From contig NZ_AUGD01000020.1 in assembly GCF_000426845.1 (NCBI RefSeq), positions 25,352 to 89,351 of the forward strand: a DNA stretch of 64,000 nucleotides, given 5' to 3'. Below the pieces are notes generated by a model that did no database searches, was not told the origin of the DNA, and saw nothing but the letters and a program-made list of their open reading frames with translations. The position numbers and the translations under genes are program-made. Within the stretch, counting starts at the first letter, position 1, and every line of letters starts with the position of its first letter. Shown here piece after piece: positions 1-7,082 of the stretch. The stretch is from Bradyrhizobium sp. in8p8. GTDB taxonomy: Bacteria > Pseudomonadota > Alphaproteobacteria > Rhizobiales > Xanthobacteraceae.

Positions 1-100
1 GTTCCCCTTCTCCGGACATGGAACTTGGGCGCAGTTCCTGCCGAACAGGTTCCCGATTCCCCACGGGTCAGCAACATGCGACGAAAGCATAAGGTGGCGC

Positions 101-126
101 GGAACGGAATGTCGCAGCTAAGGGTT
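101..126 (+). promoter_or_regulatory. candidate EcfG-type (general stress sigma) promoter
   Basis: GGAAC at 101-105 and GGTT at 123-126 are separated by 17 bases, close to the alphaproteobacterial EcfG pattern GGAAC-N16/17-CGTT. It lies 34 bases before the start codon of the small membrane protein at 160. The match is short and one base of the -10 box differs, so this is a tentative reading. A separate GGAACT/AGTTCC inverted repeat sits at 20-38. Confidence 0.3.
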
Positions 127-159
127 GTCTTGCCGTCATAACCCGAGGAGATCCAATCG

Positions 160-558
160 ATGGCTGACGACCGTTTTCCCAACGATCCGTACCGCCCGAA
201 CCTCGCCGATGATGAGTATTCTCGCACGGCGCGCCGGGATACCGACCTTCAGGCCGATCCCCAACTTGGCGAAGGCCCTGCTTCCAGCGGCAAGATCGCG
301 GTGTTTGCAGTGGCGATCGCCCTGGTGCTGGGCGCCATGTTCTACGGCCTGAACAATACCAGCACGACCAATCAGGCCAGCAACACGCCGGCCTCGCAAA
401 CCGCTCAACAGGCGCCTTCCAATCCGGCTGCACCTCCCGGCATGCGAGACGTGACGCCGCGGAACAACACCGAGCCGGGCGTAACGACGGGTGCTGCACC
501 GAGCAGACCGGCTGCCCCGGCGCCGGAGTCGCAGACGCCGCCTGACGGCGCGAAGTGA
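160..558 (+). CDS. small single-pass membrane protein, function unknown
   Basis: 132 residues. A charged N-terminal part of about 44 residues is followed by one hydrophobic segment (about 45-64, containing IAVFAVAIALVLGAMFYGL). A Thr/Asn/Pro/Ala-rich low-complexity tail follows to the C-terminus, probably outside the cytoplasm. The start is supported by a purine-rich CGAGGAGA site 8-15 bases upstream. No enzymatic motif is visible. The upstream EcfG-like boxes would suggest a stress-induced envelope protein, but that is inference. The gene ends just before a strong hairpin terminator. Confidence 0.7.
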   Translation: MADDRFPNDPYRPNLADDEYSRTARRDTDLQADPQLGEGPASSGKIAVFAVAIALVLGAMFYGLNNTSTTNQASNTPASQTAQQAPSNPAAPPGMRDVTPRNNTEPGVTTGAAPSRPAAPAPESQTPPDGAK

Positions 559-579
559 CAGTTTCAGTGAGATGGGTGA

Positions 580-608
580 GCGGCGGGATGCAAGGTCCCG
601 CCGCTTTT
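580..608 (+). terminator. rho-independent terminator
   Basis: A 9-bp GC-only stem, GCGGCGGGA (580-588) with TCCCGCCGC (596-604), has a 7-base loop and is followed by TTTT. It lies between the convergent genes ending at 558 (+) and 616 (-), so it most directly serves the plus-strand gene. Confidence 0.75.
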
Positions 609-615
609 CGTTTGC

Positions 616-1425
616 CTAGCTGAACATCTTGTTGAGCTCGCCGCCAGGATAGCCGCTGCCGAGCTCGGTGAACGTTCCCTTCTCGGCCATCTCCTTTGCG
701 GCGCGCATGAAGCCGCCCCAGGCGACGCGGGCGAGCGAGCCTCCCACACTGATGCGGCGCACGCCGAGATCCTGGGCTTCCTGCAGGGAGAGCCCGGACG
801 CGCCGATCAGGAGATTGAACGGCTTGGGATGTACCGCCTTCACCACCGCAGCGATGTCTTCGCGGCTCTTCAAACCCGGCGCGTAGAGACAGTCGGCGCC
901 GGCATCGGCGTATGCGGTCAGCCGATCGATGACGAGCGTAAGGTCGGTGACACCCCAGAGATAAGCCTCGCATCGGCCGACCAACAGCGTGCCACTGTCG
1001 CCGATCGCCTTGCGCGAGGCCTTGATGCGCTCGGTTGCGAGACTGTGGTCATAGAGCGGATTGTTCTTGTCTCCGGTTGAATCTTCGATAGACAGGCCCG
1101 CGACACCGGTGCGCACGCAGCGCTCGACATTGTCGGCGACCCTGTCCGGCTCAACCGCAAAGCCGCCCTCGAAATCCGCATTCACGGGAATGTCGACCGC
1201 CGAACTCAATGCTGCCAGATGCTGACAGACGTCCTCGACGGTGACGTGATTGTCGGCCTTGCCGATGGTCCAGGCAAAGCCCGCGCTCGATGACGCGATC
1301 GCCTTGAAGCCGAGATGCTGCAGCGCTTTGGCGCTGCCGACATCGACCGGATTGGGCAGGATGAAGCAGCCGCTCTCGTGCATCTTCCTGAACGCCGCGC
1401 GCTTGTCAGCAGTTGTCACATGCAT
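616..1425 (-). CDS. isocitrate lyase / PEP mutase superfamily enzyme
   Basis: 269 residues. The start chosen is the ATG at 1425 (protein begins MHVTTADKR), because GGGAGAG lies just upstream; a frame extension to 1455 has no such site. It has the alpha/beta-barrel signatures of the PEP mutase/isocitrate lyase superfamily: NPVDVGSAK near the N-terminus, VNADFEGG (metal-binding Asp), SIEDST and GRCEAY. Members cleave or form C-C or C-P bonds of 2-oxo acids (methylisocitrate lyase, oxaloacetate decarboxylase and similar). The exact substrate cannot be read from the sequence. It is the last gene of a three-gene minus-strand set opposite an ArsR-type regulator. Confidence 0.85.
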   Translation of the reverse strand: MHVTTADKRAAFRKMHESGCFILPNPVDVGSAKALQHLGFKAIASSSAGFAWTIGKADNHVTVEDVCQHLAALSSAVDIPVNADFEGGFAVEPDRVADNVERCVRTGVAGLSIEDSTGDKNNPLYDHSLATERIKASRKAIGDSGTLLVGRCEAYLWGVTDLTLVIDRLTAYADAGADCLYAPGLKSREDIAAVVKAVHPKPFNLLIGASGLSLQEAQDLGVRRISVGGSLARVAWGGFMRAAKEMAEKGTFTELGSGYPGGELNKMFS

Positions 1426-1476
1426 GAATCTCTCCCTCGTTGGCCGCGCAGACATAGGCGCGCGTTTTCAAGTGCG

Positions 1477-1827
1477 CTAGTGCGCATCGTGCACCGCGCG
1501 GCTGTCCTTCGGCGCCTGCTCACGATCGGTCATGCTGTAGTCACGAATGACGCTCGCAATGCGCAGATGATAGTCCGAGAAGATCTTGGCACGGCCTTTC
1601 GCCTGCGTGCGGCGATGCTCGATCGTGTTGCGCCAAGCCTCGACCGCGCCCTCATCCCGCCAGAACGACACCGATAGAATCTTGCCCTTCTCGCTCAGGC
1701 TCTCGAAGCGTTCGACCGAGATAAAGCCGTCCATGGTTTGCAGCAGAGGCTTCAGATCCGCCGCAAGGTCGAAATAGTCCTGGCGATGTTCCGGCTTGGG
1801 CCAGACCTCGAAGATCACGGCGATCAT
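1477..1827 (-). CDS. antibiotic biosynthesis monooxygenase (ABM) family protein
   Basis: 116 residues. The N-terminal 90 or so match the ABM dimeric alpha/beta barrel: a start of the type IAVIFEVWPKPEHRQDYFDL, then GFISVERFES, then SFWRDEGAVEAWRNTIEHR. Such proteins are small cofactor-free oxygenases or, often, proteins of unproven activity. The last 25 residues are charged and look disordered. The gene lies 24 bp after the NIPSNAP gene and 51 bp before the PEP-mutase-like gene, so the three are probably co-transcribed. Substrate unknown. Confidence 0.8.
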   Translation of the reverse strand: MIAVIFEVWPKPEHRQDYFDLAADLKPLLQTMDGFISVERFESLSEKGKILSVSFWRDEGAVEAWRNTIEHRRTQAKGRAKIFSDYHLRIASVIRDYSMTDREQAPKDSRAVHDAH

Positions 1828-1851
1828 AGGCGTCTCCTGCTGTTGGTTGGC

Positions 1852-2160
1852 CTACAATACCACCTTGCGCAGGAATGTGCGCTCTTCGGCGAGGATGAAT
1901 TTCTCAGACTCGGCAAAATTGAAGTTTGCCATGCCGTCGAGATCGACCCGCAGCCGTTTGCGATAGGCCTCGTAGGCCGCCAGGCTCTCGAACGAGATCA
2001 GGGCGGACGCGATGTTGTTGGTGCCCTCATGCGGCATGAAATAGCCGATCAAGTCGCCGCCGCATCGCGGGATGATGGTAAGCCAGCGCTTCGAATATTC
2101 CTCGAATTGCGCCCGCTTGAAGGGATCTAGCTGGTAACGGATGAACACGGTAACGGACAT
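1852..2160 (-). CDS. NIPSNAP family protein
   Basis: 102 residues, a single ferredoxin-like alpha/beta domain. Features typical of NIPSNAP are visible: a YQLDPFK opening, the central GGDLIGYFMPHEGTNN segment, and a C-terminal half with SFESLAAYEAYRKRL. NIPSNAP proteins are small and often lie beside oxygenase genes; biochemical roles in bacteria are mostly unknown. It is the first gene of the minus-strand trio, and its start lies 227 bp from the divergent ArsR-type regulator, with a palindromic repeat between them. Confidence 0.8.
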   Translation of the reverse strand: MSVTVFIRYQLDPFKRAQFEEYSKRWLTIIPRCGGDLIGYFMPHEGTNNIASALISFESLAAYEAYRKRLRVDLDGMANFNFAESEKFILAEERTFLRKVVL

Positions 2161-2179
2161 GGGGTTCTCCTCGTTGCTC

Positions 2180-2331
2180 CGTCATTGCGAGCCAACGGGT
2201 CCGCGCGAAGCGCGGCCCGATGACAGGCTTCGCGAAGCAATCCAGGAATCCCTCCGCTGGGACAGTCTGGATTGCTTCGTCGCCAGTGCAAAATTGCTTG
2301 GCAATTCTGTCACGGGTTGCTCGCAATGACG
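2180..2331. repeat. rhizobial palindromic intergenic repeat (about 150 bp)
   Basis: The ends are inverted: CGTCATTGCGAG at 2180-2191 and CTCGCAATGACG at 2320-2331. A second internal pair is also inverted: GCGAAGCAATCCAG around 2232-2245 and CTGGATTGCTTCGTCGC around 2268-2284. The nested palindrome fills the spacer between the divergent NIPSNAP and ArsR-type genes. Repeats of this sort are scattered through Bradyrhizobium intergenic DNA. Confidence 0.8.
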
Positions 2332-2387
2332 ACTTGAGTGAGGACTACGCGCTTGCCTCGCTACAATGCTTCGCCTATCATCGAACT

Positions 2388-3086
2388 ATGAAGGCAGGCC
2401 CAGACATCGCCATGGTCGCCTCGTTGGTCGGCGACCCCGCCCGCGCCAATATGCTGACCGCGCTGATGAACGGCCGCGCGCTCACTGCGAGCGAGTTGGC
2501 GCAGGAGGCCGGCATCACACCGCAGACCGCGAGCTCGCATCTTTCGAAGCTGGAGGCAGGCGGCCTCGTCGCGCCGGAGAAGCAGGGCCGGCATCGCTAC
2601 TACCGCCTCACCGACGACGACGTCGCCGGCGTGCTCGAGGGGCTTGCGGGACTTGCCGCGCGCACCGGCCACATGCGGGTGCGTACCGGACCGAAGGACC
2701 CGGCGCTGCGGCGCGCGCGGATTTGCTACGATCACCTCGCCGGCGATCTCGGCGTGCAGATGCTGGACTCGCTGCGACAGCGGCAGCTGGTCAGGCAGAA
2801 GAAACAGGACATCGAGCTCACCACCGAGGGGGCGCGTTTCCTTGCCAAACATCTGCAGATCTCCCCCGACATGCTCAGCCACCCGCGCCGCCCGGTTTGC
2901 AAGGCCTGCCTGGACTGGAGCGAGCGGCGTCACCATCTCGCCGGCATGCTGGGCGCGACCCTGATGCAACGCTTTGCCGAGCTGAAATGGGCCACGCGCG
3001 ATGCCACGCCGGGCAGCCGCGTGGTGAATTTCACCCGTATCGGCGAGAAGCAATTCGCCGCGCTGTTCGGGAATCGGCGGGACTGA
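2388..3086 (+). CDS. ArsR-family winged-helix regulator with C-terminal extension
   Basis: 232 residues. The start at 2388 (MKAGPDIAMVASL) is preferred; the frame runs further back, but only through the palindromic repeat. Residues about 5-75 form an ArsR/HTH_20 winged helix (GDPARANMLTALM, ELAQEAGITPQTASSHLSKLE, GRHRYYRL). The remaining 150 residues are an uncharacterised effector or dimerisation region, with CKACLDWSERRHHLAG near the end that could hold a metal or be redox-active. Being divergent, it may control the NIPSNAP/ABM/PEP-mutase-like trio; that is inference from position. Confidence 0.82.
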   Translation: MKAGPDIAMVASLVGDPARANMLTALMNGRALTASELAQEAGITPQTASSHLSKLEAGGLVAPEKQGRHRYYRLTDDDVAGVLEGLAGLAARTGHMRVRTGPKDPALRRARICYDHLAGDLGVQMLDSLRQRQLVRQKKQDIELTTEGARFLAKHLQISPDMLSHPRRPVCKACLDWSERRHHLAGMLGATLMQRFAELKWATRDATPGSRVVNFTRIGEKQFAALFGNRRD

Positions 3087-3135
3087 TCACGCGAGCCCTC
3101 GCGACGGCACACAATCCCGTGTGAACTCCTCCTCT

Positions 3136-3217
3136 CGTCATGGCCGGGCTTGACCCGGCCATCCACGTCTTTATTGCGGCTGGCACGTGGATGCCTGGGA
3201 CGAGCCCGGGCATGACG
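3136..3217. repeat. palindromic intergenic repeat ('gtcatggccgggcttgacccggccat' family)
   Basis: The element opens with CGTCATGGCCGGGCTTGACC and closes with GAGCCCGGGCATGACG. It contains a second near-palindrome CCACGT/GCACGTGG. The last bases (ACGGAG) run straight into the ribosome binding site of the alpha/beta hydrolase. A related element sits at 62195-62284. Confidence 0.75.
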
Positions 3218-3226
3218 GAGATTTTG

Positions 3227-4234
3227 ATGAACCGCATCTTCTCGACTGCACTTGCTGCCGTCCTCTTCAGCATCCCGCTTGCATCCCACGCCGCCGATAC
3301 GAAGCCTCGCGAGCCCTATGGCATCGCGCTCGAAGGCTTCGCCTATCCCTACCCCGTGCATTTCATCCCGGTCGTCAACGACGGCGAGCCTCTCAGCATG
3401 GCCTATATGGATGTCGCCGCGGCTCAGCCGAACGGCCGCACCGTGGTGCTGCTGCATGGGCGCAATTTCCCATCGAGCTACTGGGCGCCTGTGATCGAGA
3501 TGCTGAGCGAGGCGGGTTATCGCGTCGTGGTTCCGGACCAGATCGGCTTCGGCAAATCCTCCAAGCCGGCGGGCGAGCTGCACTTCGACAATCTGGCGCG
3601 CAACACCATGGCACTGCTCGATCATCTCAAGATCGACAAAGCCGAGATCGTCGCCCATTCGCTTGGCGGCATGCTGGGCGTGCGCATCGCGCGGGCCTAC
3701 CCGAACCGCGTTGCCCATCTGGTGCTGACCGCGCCGATCGGACTCGAGGACTACCGCCTCTACGTGCCGCCGACGCCGACAGAGAAGATGATGGAGACCG
3801 AGGACAAGCTCACGGCGGAGGGCTACCGGAAGCAGCTCCAGACCAACTACGCGATCAAGCTGCCGGCGGACGCAATCACGCCGTTCATCGATGCCCGCTT
3901 CAACATCAAGGGCAGCCCGGATTATCCGCGCTGGCTGCGCGCCTTCGTCAGCTCCGGCCAGATGATCTACCGCGAGCCGGTCGCGCACGAGATCCCGCTC
4001 ATCGCGCTGCCGACCCTGTTCATCATGGGCGCCGACGATCACAATGCTCCCGGCCGGCCGCTCGCGCCGGAGGCGCTGCGGGCCAAGATGGGGCAGAACG
4101 CTGAACTGGCGAAGATGCTGGCCGCGACGATGCGGAATGCGCGGGCGGAGGTAATCCCGGACACCGGCCATCTCGTCTTCCTTGAAGCGCCGGAGAGGTA
4201 TAGGGAGCTGGTGCTGGGCTTTCTCGGCCGCTAG
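3227..4234 (+). CDS. secreted alpha/beta hydrolase
   Basis: 335 residues. The start at 3227 gives a clean signal peptide (MNRIFSTALAAVLFSIPLASHA, cleavage after HA), with ACGGAG 7-12 bases upstream; earlier start codons lie inside a repeat. The alpha/beta hydrolase motifs are in order: oxyanion HGRNF, nucleophile elbow AHSLGGM (Ser), acid in MGADDHN (Asp), and catalytic His in DTGHLVFLE. A periplasmic esterase or C-C hydrolase is likely, but the substrate is not evident. No gene of a linked pathway lies next to it. Confidence 0.88.
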   Translation: MNRIFSTALAAVLFSIPLASHAADTKPREPYGIALEGFAYPYPVHFIPVVNDGEPLSMAYMDVAAAQPNGRTVVLLHGRNFPSSYWAPVIEMLSEAGYRVVVPDQIGFGKSSKPAGELHFDNLARNTMALLDHLKIDKAEIVAHSLGGMLGVRIARAYPNRVAHLVLTAPIGLEDYRLYVPPTPTEKMMETEDKLTAEGYRKQLQTNYAIKLPADAITPFIDARFNIKGSPDYPRWLRAFVSSGQMIYREPVAHEIPLIALPTLFIMGADDHNAPGRPLAPEALRAKMGQNAELAKMLAATMRNARAEVIPDTGHLVFLEAPERYRELVLGFLGR

Positions 4235-4426
4235 CGCCGCCGACGTCGCCTGAAGCCGCATGCGGAGAACGTTCATGCCGCATTCAGGTCATGATTGGCA
4301 GGTTTGGATCGCTACGTGTCGGCATGTTGCAGGATTTTAACGTGTCGAATCGTGTCGCTTGATTCATTGTGCGCCAGAAGCGCCATGCCCCTGTGCCTGC
4401 CTCAAAGGACAAGAAGGAAGAATTCA

Positions 4427-4681
4427 ATGAAATACCTGTTTGCCGCCGTCATGCTCGCAAGCGCGGCCGTGGTCGGTTTCAGCGAAGCTGCCAGCGCAGC
4501 TGAAGGCTGCGGCCGAGGGTTCTATCGCGGTCCTTACGGTAATTGCCGCCCGATGCGTGGCGCTGTGGTCGTGCGCCCGGCACCCGTGGTGATCGCCCCG
4601 GCACCGGTCGTCGTGGTGCCGCGCGCCCGCGTGTGCCCCTACGGCTTCCGCTGGTACGCCGGTCGCTGCCGCCCGTTCTGA
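4427..4681 (+). CDS. small exported GCG/CRP-motif protein
   Basis: 84 residues from the ATG at 4427, which has AAGAAGGAAG just upstream. A signal peptide (MKYLFAAVMLASAAVVGFSEAASA) is followed by GCGRGFYRGPYGNCRP, a Pro/Val-rich stretch of VVVRPAPVVIAPAPVVVV type, and a second Cys pair in CPYGFRWYAGRCRPF. The GCG...CRP pattern is a recurrent small secreted family in Bradyrhizobiaceae of unknown role. The four Cys probably form disulfides in the periplasm. It ends in its own terminator and is probably monocistronic. Confidence 0.8.
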   Translation: MKYLFAAVMLASAAVVGFSEAASAAEGCGRGFYRGPYGNCRPMRGAVVVRPAPVVIAPAPVVVVPRARVCPYGFRWYAGRCRPF

Positions 4682-4706
4682 TATCCCTCCATTTTCGTTG
4701 CAGAAT

Positions 4707-4739
4707 GGCCGCGCGGCGGGAGCCTGCGCGGCCTTTTTT
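4707..4739 (+). terminator. rho-independent terminator
   Basis: GGCCGCGC (4707-4714) pairs with GCGCGGCC (4726-4733) and is followed directly by six T. It terminates the small GCG-motif gene on the plus strand. Confidence 0.88.
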
Positions 4740-4840
4740 GTGGGTGCGGCCCACGGCCCATCCGCCGTTGAACTGACGCGCGTCGGAATCGAAAGAGGAC
4801 CGCCAGTGGCGATCCCCATCCAGTCCTCGACTTGGATTCC

Positions 4841-5149
4841 TTACCAATGATGGCGGCGGTGCCAGCGTCGGCGATGCCGGCGCCAATGACGGCGGTGCCA
4901 GCCCCAGTGGCGGTGATGGCCATGCGCGTGGCGGCGATGCCCGTGCCAGTGGACCTGCTCGGGCGTCAGCTCGGCGGCTTCCTCCCCCGTAGTGACTGCG
5001 GGGTGAGCGTCGGGATTGCCTTGCGGCATGCGGGCGGGATCAGCGAGCGGATGCGGTGACAGCGGCGCGGCCTGCGCCGCGGATGCGGCGAAGGCGGCGG
5101 CGCCCGCCGTCAATCCCAATGCAAGTTTCAAAAAACTCCGGCGCTCCAT
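4841..5149 (-). CDS. Tat-exported His/Arg/Trp-rich small protein
   Basis: 102 residues. The N-terminus MERRSFLKLALG is a textbook twin-arginine signal, followed by a hydrophobic Ala-rich core ending in AQA. The mature part has about 40 ordinary residues and then a tail from about residue 67 made almost wholly of His, Arg, Trp and Gly (HGHRRHAHGHHRHWGWH...). AAGGAAG precedes the start. The tail could bind metal or nucleic acid; neither is shown. Export by Tat would fit a protein that folds or loads metal before export. Confidence 0.72.
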   Translation of the reverse strand: MERRSFLKLALGLTAGAAAFAASAAQAAPLSPHPLADPARMPQGNPDAHPAVTTGEEAAELTPEQVHWHGHRRHAHGHHRHWGWHRRHWRRHRRRWHRRHHW

Positions 5150-5265
5150 GGCTTCTTCCTTCTTGGATCATCGTGCCTGTGATGCAGAAGGAGTGTCGCC
5201 GTGACGGCATGAACCGAGGCTGAATCGTGCATTCAGATTTATCGCGCCCAGCAGATGTCTTCGGC

Positions 5266-5580
5266 TTACCTCGCAAACGCCTGCGCCAGCACCAGCATTT
5301 CTCGCGTGCGCTTGACGTCGGGCCAGTCGCGATTGAAGTCGGCGACGAGCTGCTTCAAGACATCGCCCTCGAGCATAGCCGTAAGCTTCGCCTCGTCCTC
5401 GAATTCATACATGGCCTGGTGAATCGACGGGTCATCCAGACTCCAGAATCGCCAAGCCTTGGCCACACCGAACGCCTTCACCGCGTCGGGCAGGTGTTCC
5501 CTCTCGTACCACCGGTCGAAGGCGGCGCGCTTGGCGGGATCGGTGACGATGGCGCGAACGACGAAGAAGGCAGCGGGCAT
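5266..5580 (-). CDS. small dimeric alpha/beta-barrel-like protein, function unknown
   Basis: 104 residues. The start at 5580 is fixed by a perfect AGGAGGA eight bases upstream. The fold type is suggested by VVRAIVTDPAKRAAFDRWYEREHLPDAVK at the N-terminus (EthD/DUF4286-like small barrel) and a C-terminal DWPDVKRTREML helix. Long upstream extension of this frame is only the complement of the glutathione transferase gene. It lies head-to-head with that gene (132 bp apart); a shared function is possible but unproven. Confidence 0.75.
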   Translation of the reverse strand: MPAAFFVVRAIVTDPAKRAAFDRWYEREHLPDAVKAFGVAKAWRFWSLDDPSIHQAMYEFEDEAKLTAMLEGDVLKQLVADFNRDWPDVKRTREMLVLAQAFAR

Positions 5581-5712
5581 CGGATTTCCTCCTGATTGTT
5601 TGAGCCAGGATAGCCGCTTCGGCGAGCGGCGACAAAAGAGTTCGTGCCGGTGTCGGAACGGGCCGCCTTCGATCGTCCTTCGCTTGGATCCCGAAACACA
5701 CGGAGACAGCAA

Positions 5713-6366
5713 ATGGCCGACCTCACCCTGACCACCTTCAATTGGGTTCCCGACGCGCCGCGAGGCTTCGTGCGCGACCTCCGCGTGCGCTGGGCACTGG
5801 AGGAAGCCGGCCTGCCCTATCACGTTGCGAGCGTGCCTTTCGAGGATCGCGGGCCTGCCCACATCGCGCACCAGCCGTTCGGCCAGGTGCCGTGGCTGAC
5901 CGACGGAGACATTTCGATCTTCGAGACCGGCGCGATCCTGCTGCATCTCGGCGGACTGAGCGAGAAGCTGATGCCGACGGATCCGCGCGGCCGCACTGAA
6001 GCGACGAAATGGGTGTTCGCTGCGCTCAATTCGGTGGAGATGGCGAGCCTGCCTTGGGCAATGTCGCAGTTCATGGGCCATCCGACCGATACGCCCGCGT
6101 GGAAATTCGTCGACGACTTCCTCAAGCTTCGGCTGAAGCACCTCGAGCCGGTGCTCGGCAGCCGCGAATGGCTGGCGGGCTCCTTCTCCGTCGCTGACAT
6201 CCTGATGGCGGACGTGCTGCGCCCTGCCGACGGCTTCGACGGGCTGATGGACCATCCGGCCTGCCGCGCCTACCTCGCGCGCGCCACCGCCCGTCCCGCC
6301 TTCGCCAAGGCTCATGCCGATCAGATGGCACATTTTGCTATGGCGGATGCCAGGCGCGGGGCGTGA
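5713..6366 (+). CDS. glutathione S-transferase family protein
   Basis: 217 residues from the ATG at 5713 (MADLTLTTFNWVPDAPRGF), preceded by GGAGA. The N-terminal thioredoxin-like domain (1-80) has the cis-Pro and glutathione-contact motif GQVPWLTDGDISIFETGAIL. The all-helical C-terminal domain follows, including the N-capping-like segment GSFSVADILMADVLR. Classical members conjugate or reduce with glutathione. The active-site residue near the N-terminus is not obvious here, so the activity is open. Confidence 0.88.
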   Translation: MADLTLTTFNWVPDAPRGFVRDLRVRWALEEAGLPYHVASVPFEDRGPAHIAHQPFGQVPWLTDGDISIFETGAILLHLGGLSEKLMPTDPRGRTEATKWVFAALNSVEMASLPWAMSQFMGHPTDTPAWKFVDDFLKLRLKHLEPVLGSREWLAGSFSVADILMADVLRPADGFDGLMDHPACRAYLARATARPAFAKAHADQMAHFAMADARRGA

Positions 6367-6457
6367 TCTGCCTCACACAATAAATCAGGCACTCGGACTA
6401 GAGTCGCCCCAGCTGGAACGAAGCCATTCGTCGCAGAACTCCTCTGAAAGGTGCCAC

Positions 6458-6610
6458 ATGCCCCGCATCGAATATCTCAAGCAACAGATTGCGCGCGCCG
6501 AGCGGCTGGCCAAGGCCATCCTCGACCGGCAGGCCGCCGAGCGGCTTCAAGCCTTCGCAGCCGAGTGCCGCACCGAATTGTCGGAGCTGACGTTCAAGCG
6601 GGCCGCGTGA
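6458..6610 (+). CDS. short helical protein, function unknown
   Basis: 50 residues from the ATG at 6458 (MPRIEYLKQQIARAERLAK), with GAAAGG seven bases upstream. The whole sequence is predicted helical and rich in Ala, Arg, Glu and Leu, with heptad-like spacing that could form a coiled coil. A Cys lies at residue 37. Earlier in-frame starts extend into the preceding GST gene and lack a binding site. It converges on the membrane protein at 6627. Confidence 0.6.
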   Translation: MPRIEYLKQQIARAERLAKAILDRQAAERLQAFAAECRTELSELTFKRAA

Positions 6611-6626
6611 AGCGTGCTGGTGCGCC

Positions 6627-6974
6627 TCACACCAGCTTCAGCGGCGCATCGGCAACGACGCGGAGATCAATGCTGCCAATCAACGCCGAACGCCGCGCCT
6701 CCGCCTCACTGATGGCCTCGTCCGTCTGCCGCAGCGTGCTGACGTTCGAACCGAGCGAGACGATCCCGCCCAGCACCAGCGCGATCGATGCCAAGGCGGC
6801 GGTCTGACCGAAGCCAAAAAAGCCGAGGATCGTCACCAACAACAGCGTCGCCCCGCCGCCGATCGCGATCTTGGACGCGAGAATGTACTTCCGGCAGCGC
6901 TCGGCGATTTCGGCGAGCGCCTCGATCCGCGCTTCGATATCGGAAATCTCGCCAGCCGGATCGTCTTCGGTCAT
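6627..6974 (-). CDS. two-helix membrane protein, function unknown
   Basis: 115 residues. A charged amphipathic N-terminal helix (SDIEARIEALAEIAERCRKY) precedes two adjacent membrane segments (about 36-57 and 59-77), a Ser/Thr turn, and a charged C-terminal helix with TLRQTDEAISEAEARR. The layout resembles small holin-like or stress-membrane proteins, but no family is recognised. It stands alone between two unrelated genes. Confidence 0.65.
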   Translation of the reverse strand: MTEDDPAGEISDIEARIEALAEIAERCRKYILASKIAIGGGATLLLVTILGFFGFGQTAALASIALVLGGIVSLGSNVSTLRQTDEAISEAEARRSALIGSIDLRVVADAPLKLV

Positions 6975-7082
6975 TGCATCCAGGATGCCAAATCAGAGGG
7001 ACCTGTAGCCCGCATGAGCAAAGCAACATGGGACCTGAGTAAGGGCCCGGATGTCGCTGCGCTTATCCGGGCCACTTCCATC

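Noticed and set aside
2220..2387. Longer N-terminus of the ArsR-type regulator
   Set aside because: The added 56 codons read through a palindromic repeat; the winged helix begins right after the 2388 start.
2930..4276. A minus-strand frame of 448 codons opposite the alpha/beta hydrolase
   Set aside because: Arg/His/Gln-rich antisense frame. The plus-strand gene has signal peptide, catalytic triad and ribosome site.
5581..6333. Extension of the 104-residue protein's frame to 6333 (minus)
   Set aside because: It is opposite the glutathione transferase gene. AGGAGGA before 5580 fixes the true start.
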